Of a DNA stretch of 64,000 nt, positions 28,555 to 36,454 are shown piece by piece. This stretch comes from Rhizobiales bacterium Ga0077545. GTDB lineage: Bacteria; Pseudomonadota; Alphaproteobacteria; Rhizobiales; Methylopilaceae. Below the pieces are notes generated by a model. It ran no database searches. It saw only the letters and a program-made list of their open reading frames with translations, and was not told where the DNA came from. The translations under genes were made by a program, and so were the position numbers. Positions within the stretch are counted from its first letter, which is position 1; each line of letters opens with the position of its first letter. The DNA is taken from the NCBI GenBank assembly GCA_001464335.1, contig LNEV01000007.1:231368-295367 (forward strand), read 5' to 3'.

Positions 28555-28791
28555 ATGGAGGCAACTAAAGCACTTCTCGCCGAAGCCCGCGCTATGCTTC
28601 TAGCAAAGGCTGACGACCTGTCTATGGGTTCGCCAGTTATGGAACTGTGCGACCGGATCGACGCAGCAATTGGTCCCGCCCGCATCTCGGATGTGATTCA
28701 GCAATCCGAATCACCGCTTCTTGGCGGCCAGTCGCCACGCCCGGTTCCGCCGACGCCGAACACAATCGAATGCGACGCTAGGGCCAAATGA
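28555..28791 (+). CDS. Phage protein of unknown function (78 aa)
   Basis: Begins 1 nt after the preceding stop, with GGAGGG upstream. The N-terminal half is helical and acidic (MEATKALLAEARAMLLAKAD); the C-terminus is Pro-rich. No function recognised. Confidence 0.65.
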   Translation: MEATKALLAEARAMLLAKADDLSMGSPVMELCDRIDAAIGPARISDVIQQSESPLLGGQSPRPVPPTPNTIECDARAK

Positions 28792-28901
28792 CACCCCGTC
28801 GCTTTCACACAGAGCTAGGTGGAGCGATAGTTATCGTAGCGCTCTGCTGTGCTGCTGTCTGGGGTATTGTGGAGATGATACGGGAGATGTGTTGCAGGTA
28901 G
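28788..28901 (+). CDS. Small phage membrane protein (37 aa)
   Basis: Thirty-seven codons whose ATG overlaps the previous stop by 4 nt (ATGA). One hydrophobic helix of about 18 residues (GGAIVIVALCCAAVWGIV) is followed by a short charged tail. Translational coupling supports it being real. Function unknown. Confidence 0.55.
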   Translation: MTPRRFHTELGGAIVIVALCCAAVWGIVEMIREMCCR

Positions 28902-28904
28902 GTC

Positions 28905-29156
28905 ATGCCGATAGAAACAATCAGCGACTTTCTCGCCAACGACATGGGGCTGTCGTTCCATTGCTCGAAATGCGAGACCTGCAAGCCGGTCAATCTTCGT
29001 AGGCTGGGTGAGCTCAAGGGAATGGACTTCAGTCTGTATTCCGACGATCTGGGGCTACGGTGCCCGGTCTGCAAAACCAGCGCGTCACTGAGCTACTCCG
29101 TAATCGCGCCGGGGACGTCATCGTACCATGAAGGCGTGAATTGGGAGCGTGGCTAG
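28905..29156 (+). CDS. Phage zinc-ribbon-like protein (83 aa)
   Basis: Two CxxC pairs, CSKCETC near residues 20-26 and CPVCK near 53-57, suggest a zinc ribbon. It may bind nucleic acid or a protein partner. It ends overlapping the convergent gene at 29153 by 4 nt. Function unknown. Confidence 0.65.
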   Translation: MPIETISDFLANDMGLSFHCSKCETCKPVNLRRLGELKGMDFSLYSDDLGLRCPVCKTSASLSYSVIAPGTSSYHEGVNWERG

Positions 29157-29416
29157 TCGTCCTCGCAAAGCTCCACGATCATTTCCGTTTTCAGGATCGT
29201 GAGCATTCCAAGAGCAGTCGGCCCGACGACAGAGCCAAGCATGATCTTTGTATAGCGGTCGCCTTGGTGGGTTGCGATCAGGGCGATGCCGTCAACATCT
29301 CCGGTTCTGGCAGCCTCCAGAAGATGCTCCAAGGCTGAAACGACTTCCGCGACAGGCTCGGGGTTCTCCGGCTGCTCGACCGGCCCGCCTCTCAGGCTGA
29401 TGACCTTATCGCTCAT
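29153..29416 (-). CDS. Phage protein of unknown function (87 aa)
   Basis: Last gene of the leftward late operon. It starts MSDKVISLRGG, overlapping the upstream gene by 11 nt; an upstream ATG at 29434 is an alternative. It contains EHLLEAARTGDVDGIALIATHQGD, a helical segment followed by a beta-rich one, and no known motif. Confidence 0.6.
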   Translation of the reverse strand: MSDKVISLRGGPVEQPENPEPVAEVVSALEHLLEAARTGDVDGIALIATHQGDRYTKIMLGSVVGPTALGMLTILKTEMIVELCEDD

Positions 29417-29669
29417 CTTCCCACTCGCTTTCATAGCCTTCTGGAATCGGGATTAGCTGGAAGTCTTCAGCCACATAGAACAAGGGCTGGTAGCCACAAT
29501 GGAGCCGGAAGACGACGGCGAACCTGCGCCCTTCGCGGCGGAACCAGTGATCCACCTCGACTTCCGTCAGAATGTGCGGGCTTGGGGGAATGCCGAGAAG
29601 GAAGCGCTCAGGAGTCATAGAAGGAATGCCCACGCCCGCCCAAGCTCGCGGATATGGCGGATAAGCCAT
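29406..29669 (-). CDS. Phage protein of unknown function (87 aa)
   Basis: Starts 13 nt after the phosphoesterase gene. Pro- and aromatic-rich N-terminus, acidic C-terminus (EGYESEWEDER). No signal peptide or known domain. The ribosome site is weak; an internal ATG at 29618 is possible. Confidence 0.5.
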   Translation of the reverse strand: MAYPPYPRAWAGVGIPSMTPERFLLGIPPSPHILTEVEVDHWFRREGRRFAVVFRLHCGYQPLFYVAEDFQLIPIPEGYESEWEDER

Positions 29670-29682
29670 TCGGGAACGGGCT

Positions 29683-30915
29683 TCAGAACCATTCGGTAAA
29701 CCGTGCTTTCTGGCCGTCCTGCGGGTGAAAGACGAAAGCTTCCACGCCCTGCCGGTTCACATAGCCATTCCGGTCGTGCCAGCCGTCAGGAGGGCTGGGC
29801 GAGCGGACGTATTCGATATTGATGGCGGCGCCTTCGGGATAATTCGTGCCGGTCGAGATCGTCGTCATGCCGACGTGGTCCTTCTCGGTCTCGAACACAT
29901 CCACCCCGCGCTTTTTCCGCGACTTGTGGTGCACATGATGCAAAAGCCAATACAGGTTCCGGCATTCCCCGACATGGGCGCGAGCCTCCTGCACCATCAA
30001 AGCGTAAAGCTTTTCCTCTTTCGCGCCGTCCCCATGCGTCAGGCCGAAAAGGTTCGACCCAAAGCGGTAATATTTACGATGCGCTTCGGAGAGATTGTAC
30101 TCGCTCGCGTTGATGGTCGGCCATTGATGGAAGTGGGAACCCACAGATTGCGAGAGCGTCCAGCCCATTTTCCAGTCATGATTCGACATGCAATGAACGA
30201 GATCCACGTCCGCCACGTCATGACAGATTTTGATCGCATCGATCAGGCACAGCTTGGCGTCCTTCCACATCTGGAAGATTGAGCCTTCGGTGTCCTGCGG
30301 GGTTCCCGATGTGGTTTGCCCCTTGCTGTCGTCGGTGTGTAAAATATCATTGCCGAGCACGAACAGGATGCGCTTGATGCCCATCGGCCTGGCTGATTTC
30401 AGCAGCGCCTTCGTGCCCTCGATCACGCGATGCCGGGCGATGTCCCGGCTGTACTCATGGCCGGTTTCGGTGCGGACACTTAGCTTTCCGAAATGCACGT
30501 CCGCCAGATCGAGGACGAGAAGGTTTTCGCCGGCTGATGCTTCGGCGCGCGGTTCATAGGGTGGGAGGTCGGCGCTCTTCGCTTCCTCGATGGATTCGCG
30601 AATGATGTCTGTAAACGAGCGTTCGCCCCCATGTGGGTTCTTGACGAACAGCGAATAGCCGTTGCCGTCCTTCCCCTTCACGATTTTCCAGAAGTGCTGA
30701 AGCGTGCGGGTGTCGGATATCCCTCCGGCCTCGGCAGCTTCCTGTATTTCTGGGGGAGCCAGAACACCCCTACGCTCGGCCTGTTTTAGCTTGTTCTGTA
30801 ATGTGGACCGCGCGCATCCGAGCTTGTCCGCAGCGTCGGCCTGTTTCCGACCGCACGCGATGAACACGGATACAGCTTCCCGAAGCGCCTCGTCAGAGAG
30901 CGGAGGTGTCGGCAT
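29683..30915 (-). CDS. Phage metallophosphoesterase with N-terminal helix-turn-helix
   Basis: 410 residues. Residues about 8-50 resemble a helix-turn-helix (QADAADKLGCARSTLQNKL). From about 130 a calcineurin-like fold shows all metal-ligand motifs in order: DVH (139-141), GND (188-190), NHD (245-247), HGDG (294-297) and HHVHH (326-330). It probably hydrolyses a phosphodiester or phosphomonoester in nucleic acid or nucleotide. It overlaps the protease gene by 23 nt. A DNA-binding head fused to a phosphoesterase at the end of the late operon is unusual; the target is unknown. Confidence 0.78.
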   Translation of the reverse strand: MPTPPLSDEALREAVSVFIACGRKQADAADKLGCARSTLQNKLKQAERRGVLAPPEIQEAAEAGGISDTRTLQHFWKIVKGKDGNGYSLFVKNPHGGERSFTDIIRESIEEAKSADLPPYEPRAEASAGENLLVLDLADVHFGKLSVRTETGHEYSRDIARHRVIEGTKALLKSARPMGIKRILFVLGNDILHTDDSKGQTTSGTPQDTEGSIFQMWKDAKLCLIDAIKICHDVADVDLVHCMSNHDWKMGWTLSQSVGSHFHQWPTINASEYNLSEAHRKYYRFGSNLFGLTHGDGAKEEKLYALMVQEARAHVGECRNLYWLLHHVHHKSRKKRGVDVFETEKDHVGMTTISTGTNYPEGAAINIEYVRSPSPPDGWHDRNGYVNRQGVEAFVFHPQDGQKARFTEWF

Positions 30916-31519
30916 GTATCACCGTTTTCAAGAGGGCGCAGATCGTCGAGGAAGGAACCGCATAGCCAATCGCCAGAGGCGTGCCGAACATGGGCTGGAC
31001 CATCACGGCGGACACCGTGCCGACAACGCGCCCGTACTGGTCGAGAAGCCCGCCACCGGACATTCCGGGTATGGTCGTCATGTCTGTGACGATGACTTCC
31101 TGGATGCTGCTGAGGGCGCGCACGTCGCCGGACACACGTCCCCAGAGGGTCACGAATTTCAGCGGGCCGGGATTGCCTGTCGTGGAGACGAATTCACCGA
31201 CCAGAGGCGTGCGGCAGGAGAGTGGAGAGGAGCGAAGCACACCGACAATGCGAAGCGCTGCAACATCGTGCTCGCGGTCGATGTGGAGAATGTCGGCGGG
31301 ATAGTCCCGGCCCTTGTCGTCGGTGACGATGACGGATTGCCCGTCCGGGATGACATGCGCAGCGGTCAGGATGATTCCGCGTCCGATATGGACACCGGAA
31401 CCGTGGCCCATCTCGTGGGAGACGATGACAGCGGAACCGGGAGGACCAGAGGCCGGGAACGGCAGGATCGTAATGAAGAGGAGATAGAGAGGGAAGAGAA
31501 GCGCGGGGAGCGTTCTCAT
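30893..31519 (-). CDS. Secreted trypsin-like serine protease encoded in the phage late operon
   Basis: 208 residues. A signal peptide (1-25, ending FPASG) is followed by a chymotrypsin fold with His55 in LTAAHV, Asp85 in EHDVAALRI and Ser154 in PGMSGGGLLD. No PDZ domain, so it is shorter than DegP/HtrA. The start overlaps the preceding gene by 4 nt. It is probably exported to the periplasm of the host cell. It might process envelope proteins at lysis or act on the host during lysogeny; both are guesses. Confidence 0.85.
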   Translation of the reverse strand: MRTLPALLFPLYLLFITILPFPASGPPGSAVIVSHEMGHGSGVHIGRGIILTAAHVIPDGQSVIVTDDKGRDYPADILHIDREHDVAALRIVGVLRSSPLSCRTPLVGEFVSTTGNPGPLKFVTLWGRVSGDVRALSSIQEVIVTDMTTIPGMSGGGLLDQYGRVVGTVSAVMVQPMFGTPLAIGYAVPSSTICALLKTVIHADTSAL

Positions 31520-31776
31520 TTCGGCATTCCCGTCCAGCCGGTCAGCTTGTAAATCAGCCAGCCGCCGAAGACTGTGCCGCCAAGCGCCAGAGCTGGCTTC
31601 AATACCCACCCCCAGAATTGATGCCAGAACATCATCGTGCGGAATCCGGCAGCAGCCCGAAGGCGCCCGGTCGGTGTCGAGATGTCGAAGCCGAACGTCT
31701 CGAACAGCTTCGTATTCACTTCGGTCGCGATGGCTTCCACATCGGCGGTCGTAAGCGTGCGTGGTCCTTCGGTCAT
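31516..31776 (-). CDS. Phage membrane protein in the lysis region (86 aa)
   Basis: Starts MTEGPRTLTTADVEAI with 4-nt overlaps on both sides. An N-terminal soluble helix is followed by one or two hydrophobic segments (WVLKPALALGGTVFGGWLIYKL near 60-80). Possible antiholin or accessory lysis protein; unproven. Confidence 0.6.
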   Translation of the reverse strand: MTEGPRTLTTADVEAIATEVNTKLFETFGFDISTPTGRLRAAAGFRTMMFWHQFWGWVLKPALALGGTVFGGWLIYKLTGWTGMPK

Positions 31777-31997
31777 TTCTTGGGTTTCCCGCAAAGCGAC
31801 TCGCGTGCCGCGTTGTTCTCTTTGGCCTGTATGATTGCGTCGTCCGGCCAAGAGGTTTTCCAGTAGGTGGGCTTCCACATGGCGCACACCGCGACACGCT
31901 CAATCGCGTCGATAGCCGTCGTCGTCGCGCAGGCCACCAGAAGCGATATGCTCGCTGACAGAAGTACGGGCAGCATCAGCCTCCTGAAGTGCGGCAT
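31773..31997 (-). CDS. Small lipoprotein, candidate outer-membrane spanin (Rz1-like)
   Basis: 74 residues with a lipoprotein signal peptide; the lipobox LLVAC places Cys23 at the mature end. It starts inside the upstream gene in another frame and extends beyond it, as Rz1 does with Rz. It is larger and less Pro-rich than typical Rz1. Candidate only. Confidence 0.55.
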   Translation of the reverse strand: MPHFRRLMLPVLLSASISLLVACATTTAIDAIERVAVCAMWKPTYWKTSWPDDAIIQAKENNAARESLCGKPKK

Positions 31998-32133
31998 TGC
32001 TCGTCTCTTTCACTTCGAGGATGACTTCGTTGCGGCCCGCTTGCCTGTTCTCCCGAGCCGTGAAGAACGCGACGGTTTCCCGCCACGCCTTCACGATCTG
32101 CGAGATAAGCGGGAGGGCTTTGAGCCATTCCAT
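31900..32133 (-). CDS. Candidate inner-membrane spanin or lysis accessory protein (77 aa)
   Basis: Starts at TGATG, overlapping the holin stop. It has an N-terminal amphipathic/hydrophobic stretch (WLKALPLISQIVKAW) and then a charged coiled-coil-like region. Position after the holin and overlap with a lipoprotein gene fit Rz, but a convincing transmembrane helix is lacking, so confidence is modest. Confidence 0.5.
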   Translation of the reverse strand: MEWLKALPLISQIVKAWRETVAFFTARENRQAGRNEVILEVKETSNAALQEADAARTSVSEHIASGGLRDDDGYRRD

Positions 32134-32315
32134 CAGGCGGGATCAGCGGGCTTGTTGCGTTCGGTCACGAACCACCAGCCGAATGCGCCGAGGTTGACGA
32201 GGCCCGTAATGGCAGCCTGAACGACTTCACCATCGGCAATAGCCTGGCCAAGAAGGAAGCTGGCAACCGTGTAGGCCGCGATACGCACGAGCTGTGCGAC
32301 GGTCGAATACTGCAT
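32133..32315 (-). CDS. Phage holin, Pam3-gp28-like
   Basis: 60 residues with two hydrophobic helices (VRIAAYTVASFLLGQAI and VQAAITGLVNLGAFGWWFV) separated by a short acidic turn, and a charged C-terminus. GGAG six bases before the ATG at 32315 decides the start; an upstream ATG at 32327 lacks one. It would open the inner membrane for lysis together with the adjacent M15 endolysin. Confidence 0.75.
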   Translation of the reverse strand: MQYSTVAQLVRIAAYTVASFLLGQAIADGEVVQAAITGLVNLGAFGWWFVTERNKPADPA

Positions 32316-32358
32316 GTCATTCTCCATATGTGATTTCCGGGGACCGCCCGGTGCGGGG

Positions 32359-32820
32359 TTAAAGCCGTGCCGCTTGCACGTGCATCCAGTCGAAGTTGCG
32401 AAGCCGCCCTAGGCTGATCCAGCCCTCGGCCTCCCACGCGCGCCAGAAGGCCTCGCAATCGGGCTTCGCAAGGCGGGCTTTCTCCTTGCCCCACTTCAGT
32501 TGATTGCGGACGGGGTCGAAGTCGATTGCACAGGCGTAGGCATGCATTGAAAGCTGTTTGCCGCCGCGCATGGGCCGGTTGTTGAAGCAGCCGCCATATA
32601 TGGACAGACCAAGCTTCTTCCGGTCCTCGGCGCTGTATTCCTTCGCGATCTGCAAGAGAGCGCGCTCTGCACTCCGGGCGCATTTCTCGTTGATCGAGAT
32701 GCGAGAGATCGGCTTCCCGTCATAGGTCATCGGATAGGGAAGTTGCAGGAGGACGTGATTGGTGCCCGGCGCTCCATAGAACGCACGAGCGCCAGCCTGC
32801 GTCGGCCAAGGTGACGCCAT
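32359..32820 (-). CDS. Phage endolysin, M15 metallopeptidase
   Basis: 153 residues of the M15 (VanY/CwlK-like) fold. The zinc ligands are in SMHAYACAIDFD (His93, Asp100) and WMHVQ (His147). It probably cleaves a peptide bond in the peptidoglycan stem or cross-link. No signal peptide, so it depends on the holin. The order endolysin-holin-spanin candidates fits a lysis cassette. Confidence 0.85.
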   Translation of the reverse strand: MASPWPTQAGARAFYGAPGTNHVLLQLPYPMTYDGKPISRISINEKCARSAERALLQIAKEYSAEDRKKLGLSIYGGCFNNRPMRGGKQLSMHAYACAIDFDPVRNQLKWGKEKARLAKPDCEAFWRAWEAEGWISLGRLRNFDWMHVQAARL

Positions 32821-32844
32821 TCTATTCTCCGATGTTTTGGGTAA

Positions 32845-33222
32845 TCAGCGCTTGGACGCGGCGATAAAGAGCGCGTCGATTTGCTCGTCCGTCAGGCCGA
32901 GTTCGAGCCCAAGCGCGTTGAGGTATGGATGCTCACGCTCGAACGAGAGAGCGCTTGTCCACCAGATGGAGACGGGCCTGTAAGGATAATCAGCGACGAG
33001 CGCCTCGACCTGATCGAGAAGCCCCGCTTCATACAGCGCGATCTTGGCCTGCGCCGGGGAGACAGACGCTGGAACAGGCTCGCCCGCCGCATCTATCTCT
33101 TCGGCTGTCGGCTGAGGTTCGGAGGACAGCCACTCCCGCACATACGGGCCGCTTCCGTCATCTTGGACGATGAAATCGACAAGCGGGCGAAAGCCGAGAG
33201 CGATTAATTTCTCAGCGATCAT
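32845..33222 (-). CDS. Phage protein of unknown function (125 aa), tail-associated by position
   Basis: Follows the fibre gene with a 4-nt overlap. The middle (PAQAKIALYEAGLLDQVEALV) resembles small proteins next to fibre genes that serve as assembly factors. Acidic overall. Function inferred only from position. Confidence 0.6.
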   Translation of the reverse strand: MIAEKLIALGFRPLVDFIVQDDGSGPYVREWLSSEPQPTAEEIDAAGEPVPASVSPAQAKIALYEAGLLDQVEALVADYPYRPVSIWWTSALSFEREHPYLNALGLELGLTDEQIDALFIAASKR

Positions 33223-34646
33223 CGAAGCAACACCCCCGAGAATGAAGTAGAGTTGGTCCCACCAAGCAGGGCTTTGTCACCTGCACCCTGAATGAACACA
33301 TACGCTTCAAAATAATCTGTCGATCCGTTGGCGAACAGAGCCGCAGTACATTGAAACTGCACATTCGCGAGCGTCCCGCTAAACTGAAGCGCCGTTGAGG
33401 CAACAGAAGCCCCGTTCTTGTAAATTTGCACGTACATGCGCTCTTGGTCTACGATGCCGGATGCAATGCCGACAGCAAGAACAAATAGATACTCCCCAGC
33501 GATCAGCGGCGTAAAGCGGCTGTTTGCGGCGTCGTAATACCCGCCATTGTCCCACTGTTCATTAGGGAAGGTGACTTTTGTTGCGGTTGAAGCCGCTACC
33601 GGGGTTTGGTTCGTCCCATTCTTATCAGCCTTGAAGCTCGGGCGCGAAGAATCCACAATGGCCCGAGCCTGCGCCGCCGTCGCGTCTTCCGGGTCTCCTG
33701 TGGATCCGGTGACTCGCGCCTTGAAGGTGTTTGCGGCCATATCGGCAAGCTTGGCGTTCGTGACAGCCCCAGCGTCGATCTGTGACGACCCGACCGTGTC
33801 AAGCGCGGCGAGATCCCCGAGCGTCGGCTTGTTTGTGAGATCGCCGTAATCGCCGGTTGTGGCGACACTCGCCAAGTCTCCCGGCTGTGTCGCGCTGTCG
33901 GCAAGGGCTAGCGAAGCCTGAGCCGCAGCGTCGAGTGAAACGATGGGGTTGGCGGGGTCCGTCGCATCAACATCAATGCCCGTTCCATCGTCAACAGTAA
34001 CGACGCCGCTCGCAGCGGGAACCTCAAGCTCGTAGCCGTCTTCGGCTGGATTGACGGTCAGGACCTTGCCAGCATCACCCGGCGCTATGATCGGAAGATC
34101 GACGCTCGCAGCAGCAGCCTCCGCAGCAGCCTGAGCCGCTTCAGCCGCCGCCTGTGCAGCCTCGGCGTTTGTCTCTGCCGTTTCCGCATTGGTTTCGGCT
34201 GTCTGTGCAGCAGTTGCGCTGTTGCCTGCATTCGTTTCGGAAGTCGCCGCATTGCCTGCGCTGACCAGAGCAGCCGCAGCACTAGCAGCCGCGTTCGTCT
34301 CGGCAAGCTCGGCTGCCGTCTGTGCGCCCTCAGCGGCGGCCTGAGCGGCTTCGGCTGCGGTCTGTGCCGTCTCCGCATCGTTCTCGGAAGATTGCGCGTT
34401 GTTCTCGGATACGAGGGCGGCGGCGGCGCTTGCAGCAGCGGCGTTCTGGCTGACCAGAGCAGCAGCAGCAGACGCGGCGGATTCGCTGGCGGCTTCCTCG
34501 GCGGCCTCTTGGGAGGCGTTCGCAGCGGCAGCGCCCGGAAGAACGCGCATGATGATGCCGCGCCGCCCGACAACCATTTTCAGCGTCGGGCGAGCCTTCA
34601 CCGGCATGACAACAGCGCGGCGGGGCTGGCTCGGCATGACCGTCAT
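33219..34646 (-). CDS. Phage fibre protein with Ala-rich coiled coil and C1q-like tip
   Basis: 475 residues. Residues about 38-185 are a low-complexity coiled coil built from A/E/N/S/T-rich repeats (AETNAE, AAEAAQ, SAAAALVS). A middle domain follows with GSSQIDAGAVTNAKLADMAA, common in phage fibres. The C-terminal 130 residues look C1q-like (EGYYDAANSRFTPLIAGEY-type start). Probably a trimeric host-contact fibre. Coupled to neighbours by 4-nt overlaps. Confidence 0.75.
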   Translation of the reverse strand: MTVMPSQPRRAVVMPVKARPTLKMVVGRRGIIMRVLPGAAAANASQEAAEEAASESAASAAAALVSQNAAAASAAAALVSENNAQSSENDAETAQTAAEAAQAAAEGAQTAAELAETNAAASAAAALVSAGNAATSETNAGNSATAAQTAETNAETAETNAEAAQAAAEAAQAAAEAAAASVDLPIIAPGDAGKVLTVNPAEDGYELEVPAASGVVTVDDGTGIDVDATDPANPIVSLDAAAQASLALADSATQPGDLASVATTGDYGDLTNKPTLGDLAALDTVGSSQIDAGAVTNAKLADMAANTFKARVTGSTGDPEDATAAQARAIVDSSRPSFKADKNGTNQTPVAASTATKVTFPNEQWDNGGYYDAANSRFTPLIAGEYLFVLAVGIASGIVDQERMYVQIYKNGASVASTALQFSGTLANVQFQCTAALFANGSTDYFEAYVFIQGAGDKALLGGTNSTSFSGVLLR

Positions 34647-34966
34647 GGCACGTTCCCGTCGAGAACGGCGATGTCGCCTGCGAACAACTGTTCGACCTTG
34701 TCGGAGATCGTGACCGTGATGCCGACAGCATATGTGCCGGGGCGAAGCGTGCGGACCTCGGAGACAGGAACGCTGATCGTCAGCGTGCCAGTGACATCGT
34801 CATAGGCGACACCGTCGTCGAGTGTTTTCTTGATGCTCTTGCACGTGGCTCCCGACAGGTAGAACACCGCCTCGGAAATCGTCGGATAGGGCGCGCTGTC
34901 CCCCACGACGATCTTCTCAACGTAATCCTGCCTGTTCGAGATCGGCTCAAGGTTGCCCTCATACAT
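34643..34966 (-). CDS. Phage protein of unknown function (107 aa)
   Basis: Beta-rich sequence with PTISEAVFYLSGATCKSI and TGTLTISVPVSE; looks like a small virion domain. Between collar-like and fibre genes. No family recognised. Confidence 0.6.
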   Translation of the reverse strand: MYEGNLEPISNRQDYVEKIVVGDSAPYPTISEAVFYLSGATCKSIKKTLDDGVAYDDVTGTLTISVPVSEVRTLRPGTYAVGITVTISDKVEQLFAGDIAVLDGNVP

Positions 34967-34975
34967 GATAGGGCC

Positions 34976-35923
34976 TCACAGCTTGACGTAGAGGGAGACG
35001 CCCAGCGTGGGCTGAGCGAGAGAAAAGGCTGCAGGCGTCACGCCGCTGTTCACGGTGACGGTGTGCGTATGCGCGCCGGACGAACTGGTCGTGATCGTGC
35101 TGCCCGACGTGACGCCGGGGCTGCCGCCGCCAGCCTGCCAGAACGCATACGCCTGATAGGGGATCGTGTGCGTATGCGCGCCGTTGCTCGACGTAGTGCC
35201 GGACAGCGGGGGGATTTCGCTGTCATCAAGCGTCTTCGTCGCCGTGCCAAGAATCTGCCCGATGTCATCAAAGCCCGTAAGCACGCTCGCAGCGGAGCCG
35301 GACATATTGTCCAGACCCGCAAGAGTGCGGCCCGAGGCGTTCGGTAGCGTAAGCTGCTTGTCGGCGTCCCAGTCAGCCTGAGCGGTCGCGCCCTTGCCGC
35401 TGACGACCTCGATTTCGTCGAAGTCCCACAGGTGTTTGAACAGCGCCTCGTTCGCGTCCTGCGCGGAATTCGCGCCCGAACTGACCGAGCCCATCGTCTG
35501 GCCCGCCAGAATGAGCCAGCCATCATGCAGGCCCGTTCCCAGCCGCGCCTTGACGTCGCCCGTCTTGGCAACGGCAGACGCCTCCACCGGCTCGACCGGG
35601 TCACCGCCACCGCTTTCAGCAGGACCGACATTCGGGATGGTGCTGTCTTCGATCAGGACAGAGCCCGCCGAGGTCTCCACCCTGTGCCGGTAGAACAGGT
35701 AATCGCCGCTGATGAACACACCGGGGAACCTGCCCCATGCATCCGCCGTCACCGGGTTCGGAAGACGGCCCGTCGATCCTGCCGCCGAAGCCGCTGAATA
35801 GGTCTGGTAGACCGCAATCGGATCGCCCGTCTCCGCATCGTAGAAATACGCGCGGGAACCGGGATACGGCTTTCCGTTGAGATCGTGCTGCTGCTGATAG
35901 GACAGCGGCCACATGCCTGCCAT
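34976..35923 (-). CDS. Phage tail fibre/collar-like protein
   Basis: 315 residues. N-terminal beta region with YPGSRAYFYDAETGDPIAVYQ, then a collar-like segment (LHDGWLILAGQTMGS, LFKHLWDF, LPNASGRTLAGLDNMSGSA) and His-rich repeats GAHTHT at two places, typical of phage collar/receptor-binding proteins. The ATG has GGAG eight bases upstream. Upstream of it lies the plus-strand cassette at 35977-36869. Confidence 0.72.
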   Translation of the reverse strand: MAGMWPLSYQQQHDLNGKPYPGSRAYFYDAETGDPIAVYQTYSAASAAGSTGRLPNPVTADAWGRFPGVFISGDYLFYRHRVETSAGSVLIEDSTIPNVGPAESGGGDPVEPVEASAVAKTGDVKARLGTGLHDGWLILAGQTMGSVSSGANSAQDANEALFKHLWDFDEIEVVSGKGATAQADWDADKQLTLPNASGRTLAGLDNMSGSAASVLTGFDDIGQILGTATKTLDDSEIPPLSGTTSSNGAHTHTIPYQAYAFWQAGGGSPGVTSGSTITTSSSGAHTHTVTVNSGVTPAAFSLAQPTLGVSLYVKL

Positions 35924-35976
35924 AGGATGCGCTCCGGTGTAGACTTCAGGTTGTGGGTTGATTTAGAATCGCGCTT

Positions 35977-36126
35977 ATGGGGTGGCGCGCTCTTTTCGTA
36001 TTCGGTCAGGCTTTGACGGCTGTCGGCGCTGTTGCGGCGGTCGTCCCGGCGTTACCGGGGATTGTCATCGCAGGGCTTGGCCAGATGCTCGCCTGCTTTG
36101 CGGATGATCGCAGGCCTCGGCCGTGA
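35977..36126 (+). CDS. Possible small phage membrane protein (49 aa), divergent cassette
   Basis: Forty-nine codons with one long hydrophobic stretch (ALTAVGAVAAVVPALPGIVIAG) and an Arg/Pro tail. No ribosome site; a TAGAAT -10-like hexamer is 8 nt before the ATG, with TAGACT 18 nt further up, so it would be leaderless. It could instead be untranslated leader of the next gene. Confidence 0.35.
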   Translation: MGWRALFVFGQALTAVGAVAAVVPALPGIVIAGLGQMLACFADDRRPRP

Positions 36127-36181
36127 TCGACTTGCAGCCGGACCAGCGGGGTGATTAGCTCCCCGGAAACGGGAGGGGCTG

Positions 36182-36454
36182 ATGGGCGAGAAAAAGGTAG
36201 CCGCCGCTGGAACCGAAGTTTTGGTCTCGCAAGCAGACGGCTCGATCATCATTCGCTATCGAGAGTGGGACACGTCAGGTCCACAGCCTCGGTTGAGCGA
36301 TACCTATAGTAACCTGTATGTGACCCAGAAAACCGCGGCCATTCTGCTTGCTCAGCTAGAATCTGCTGTTCCTCTTTCCGCAAGGATTTCTGGGAATGTG
36401 GTCCGGGATGAAGTGTCTCTCGCGCCATCTGACGACCCCAAGAAGGTGAACTGA
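36182..36454 (+). CDS. Phage protein of unknown function (90 aa), divergent cassette
   Basis: Soluble protein with GSIIIRYREWDTSG and a C-terminal Lys-rich end. GGAGGGG lies upstream. On the strand opposite to the surrounding late genes and overlapping the next gene by 1 nt (TGATG). Confidence 0.65.
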   Translation: MGEKKVAAAGTEVLVSQADGSIIIRYREWDTSGPQPRLSDTYSNLYVTQKTAAILLAQLESAVPLSARISGNVVRDEVSLAPSDDPKKVN

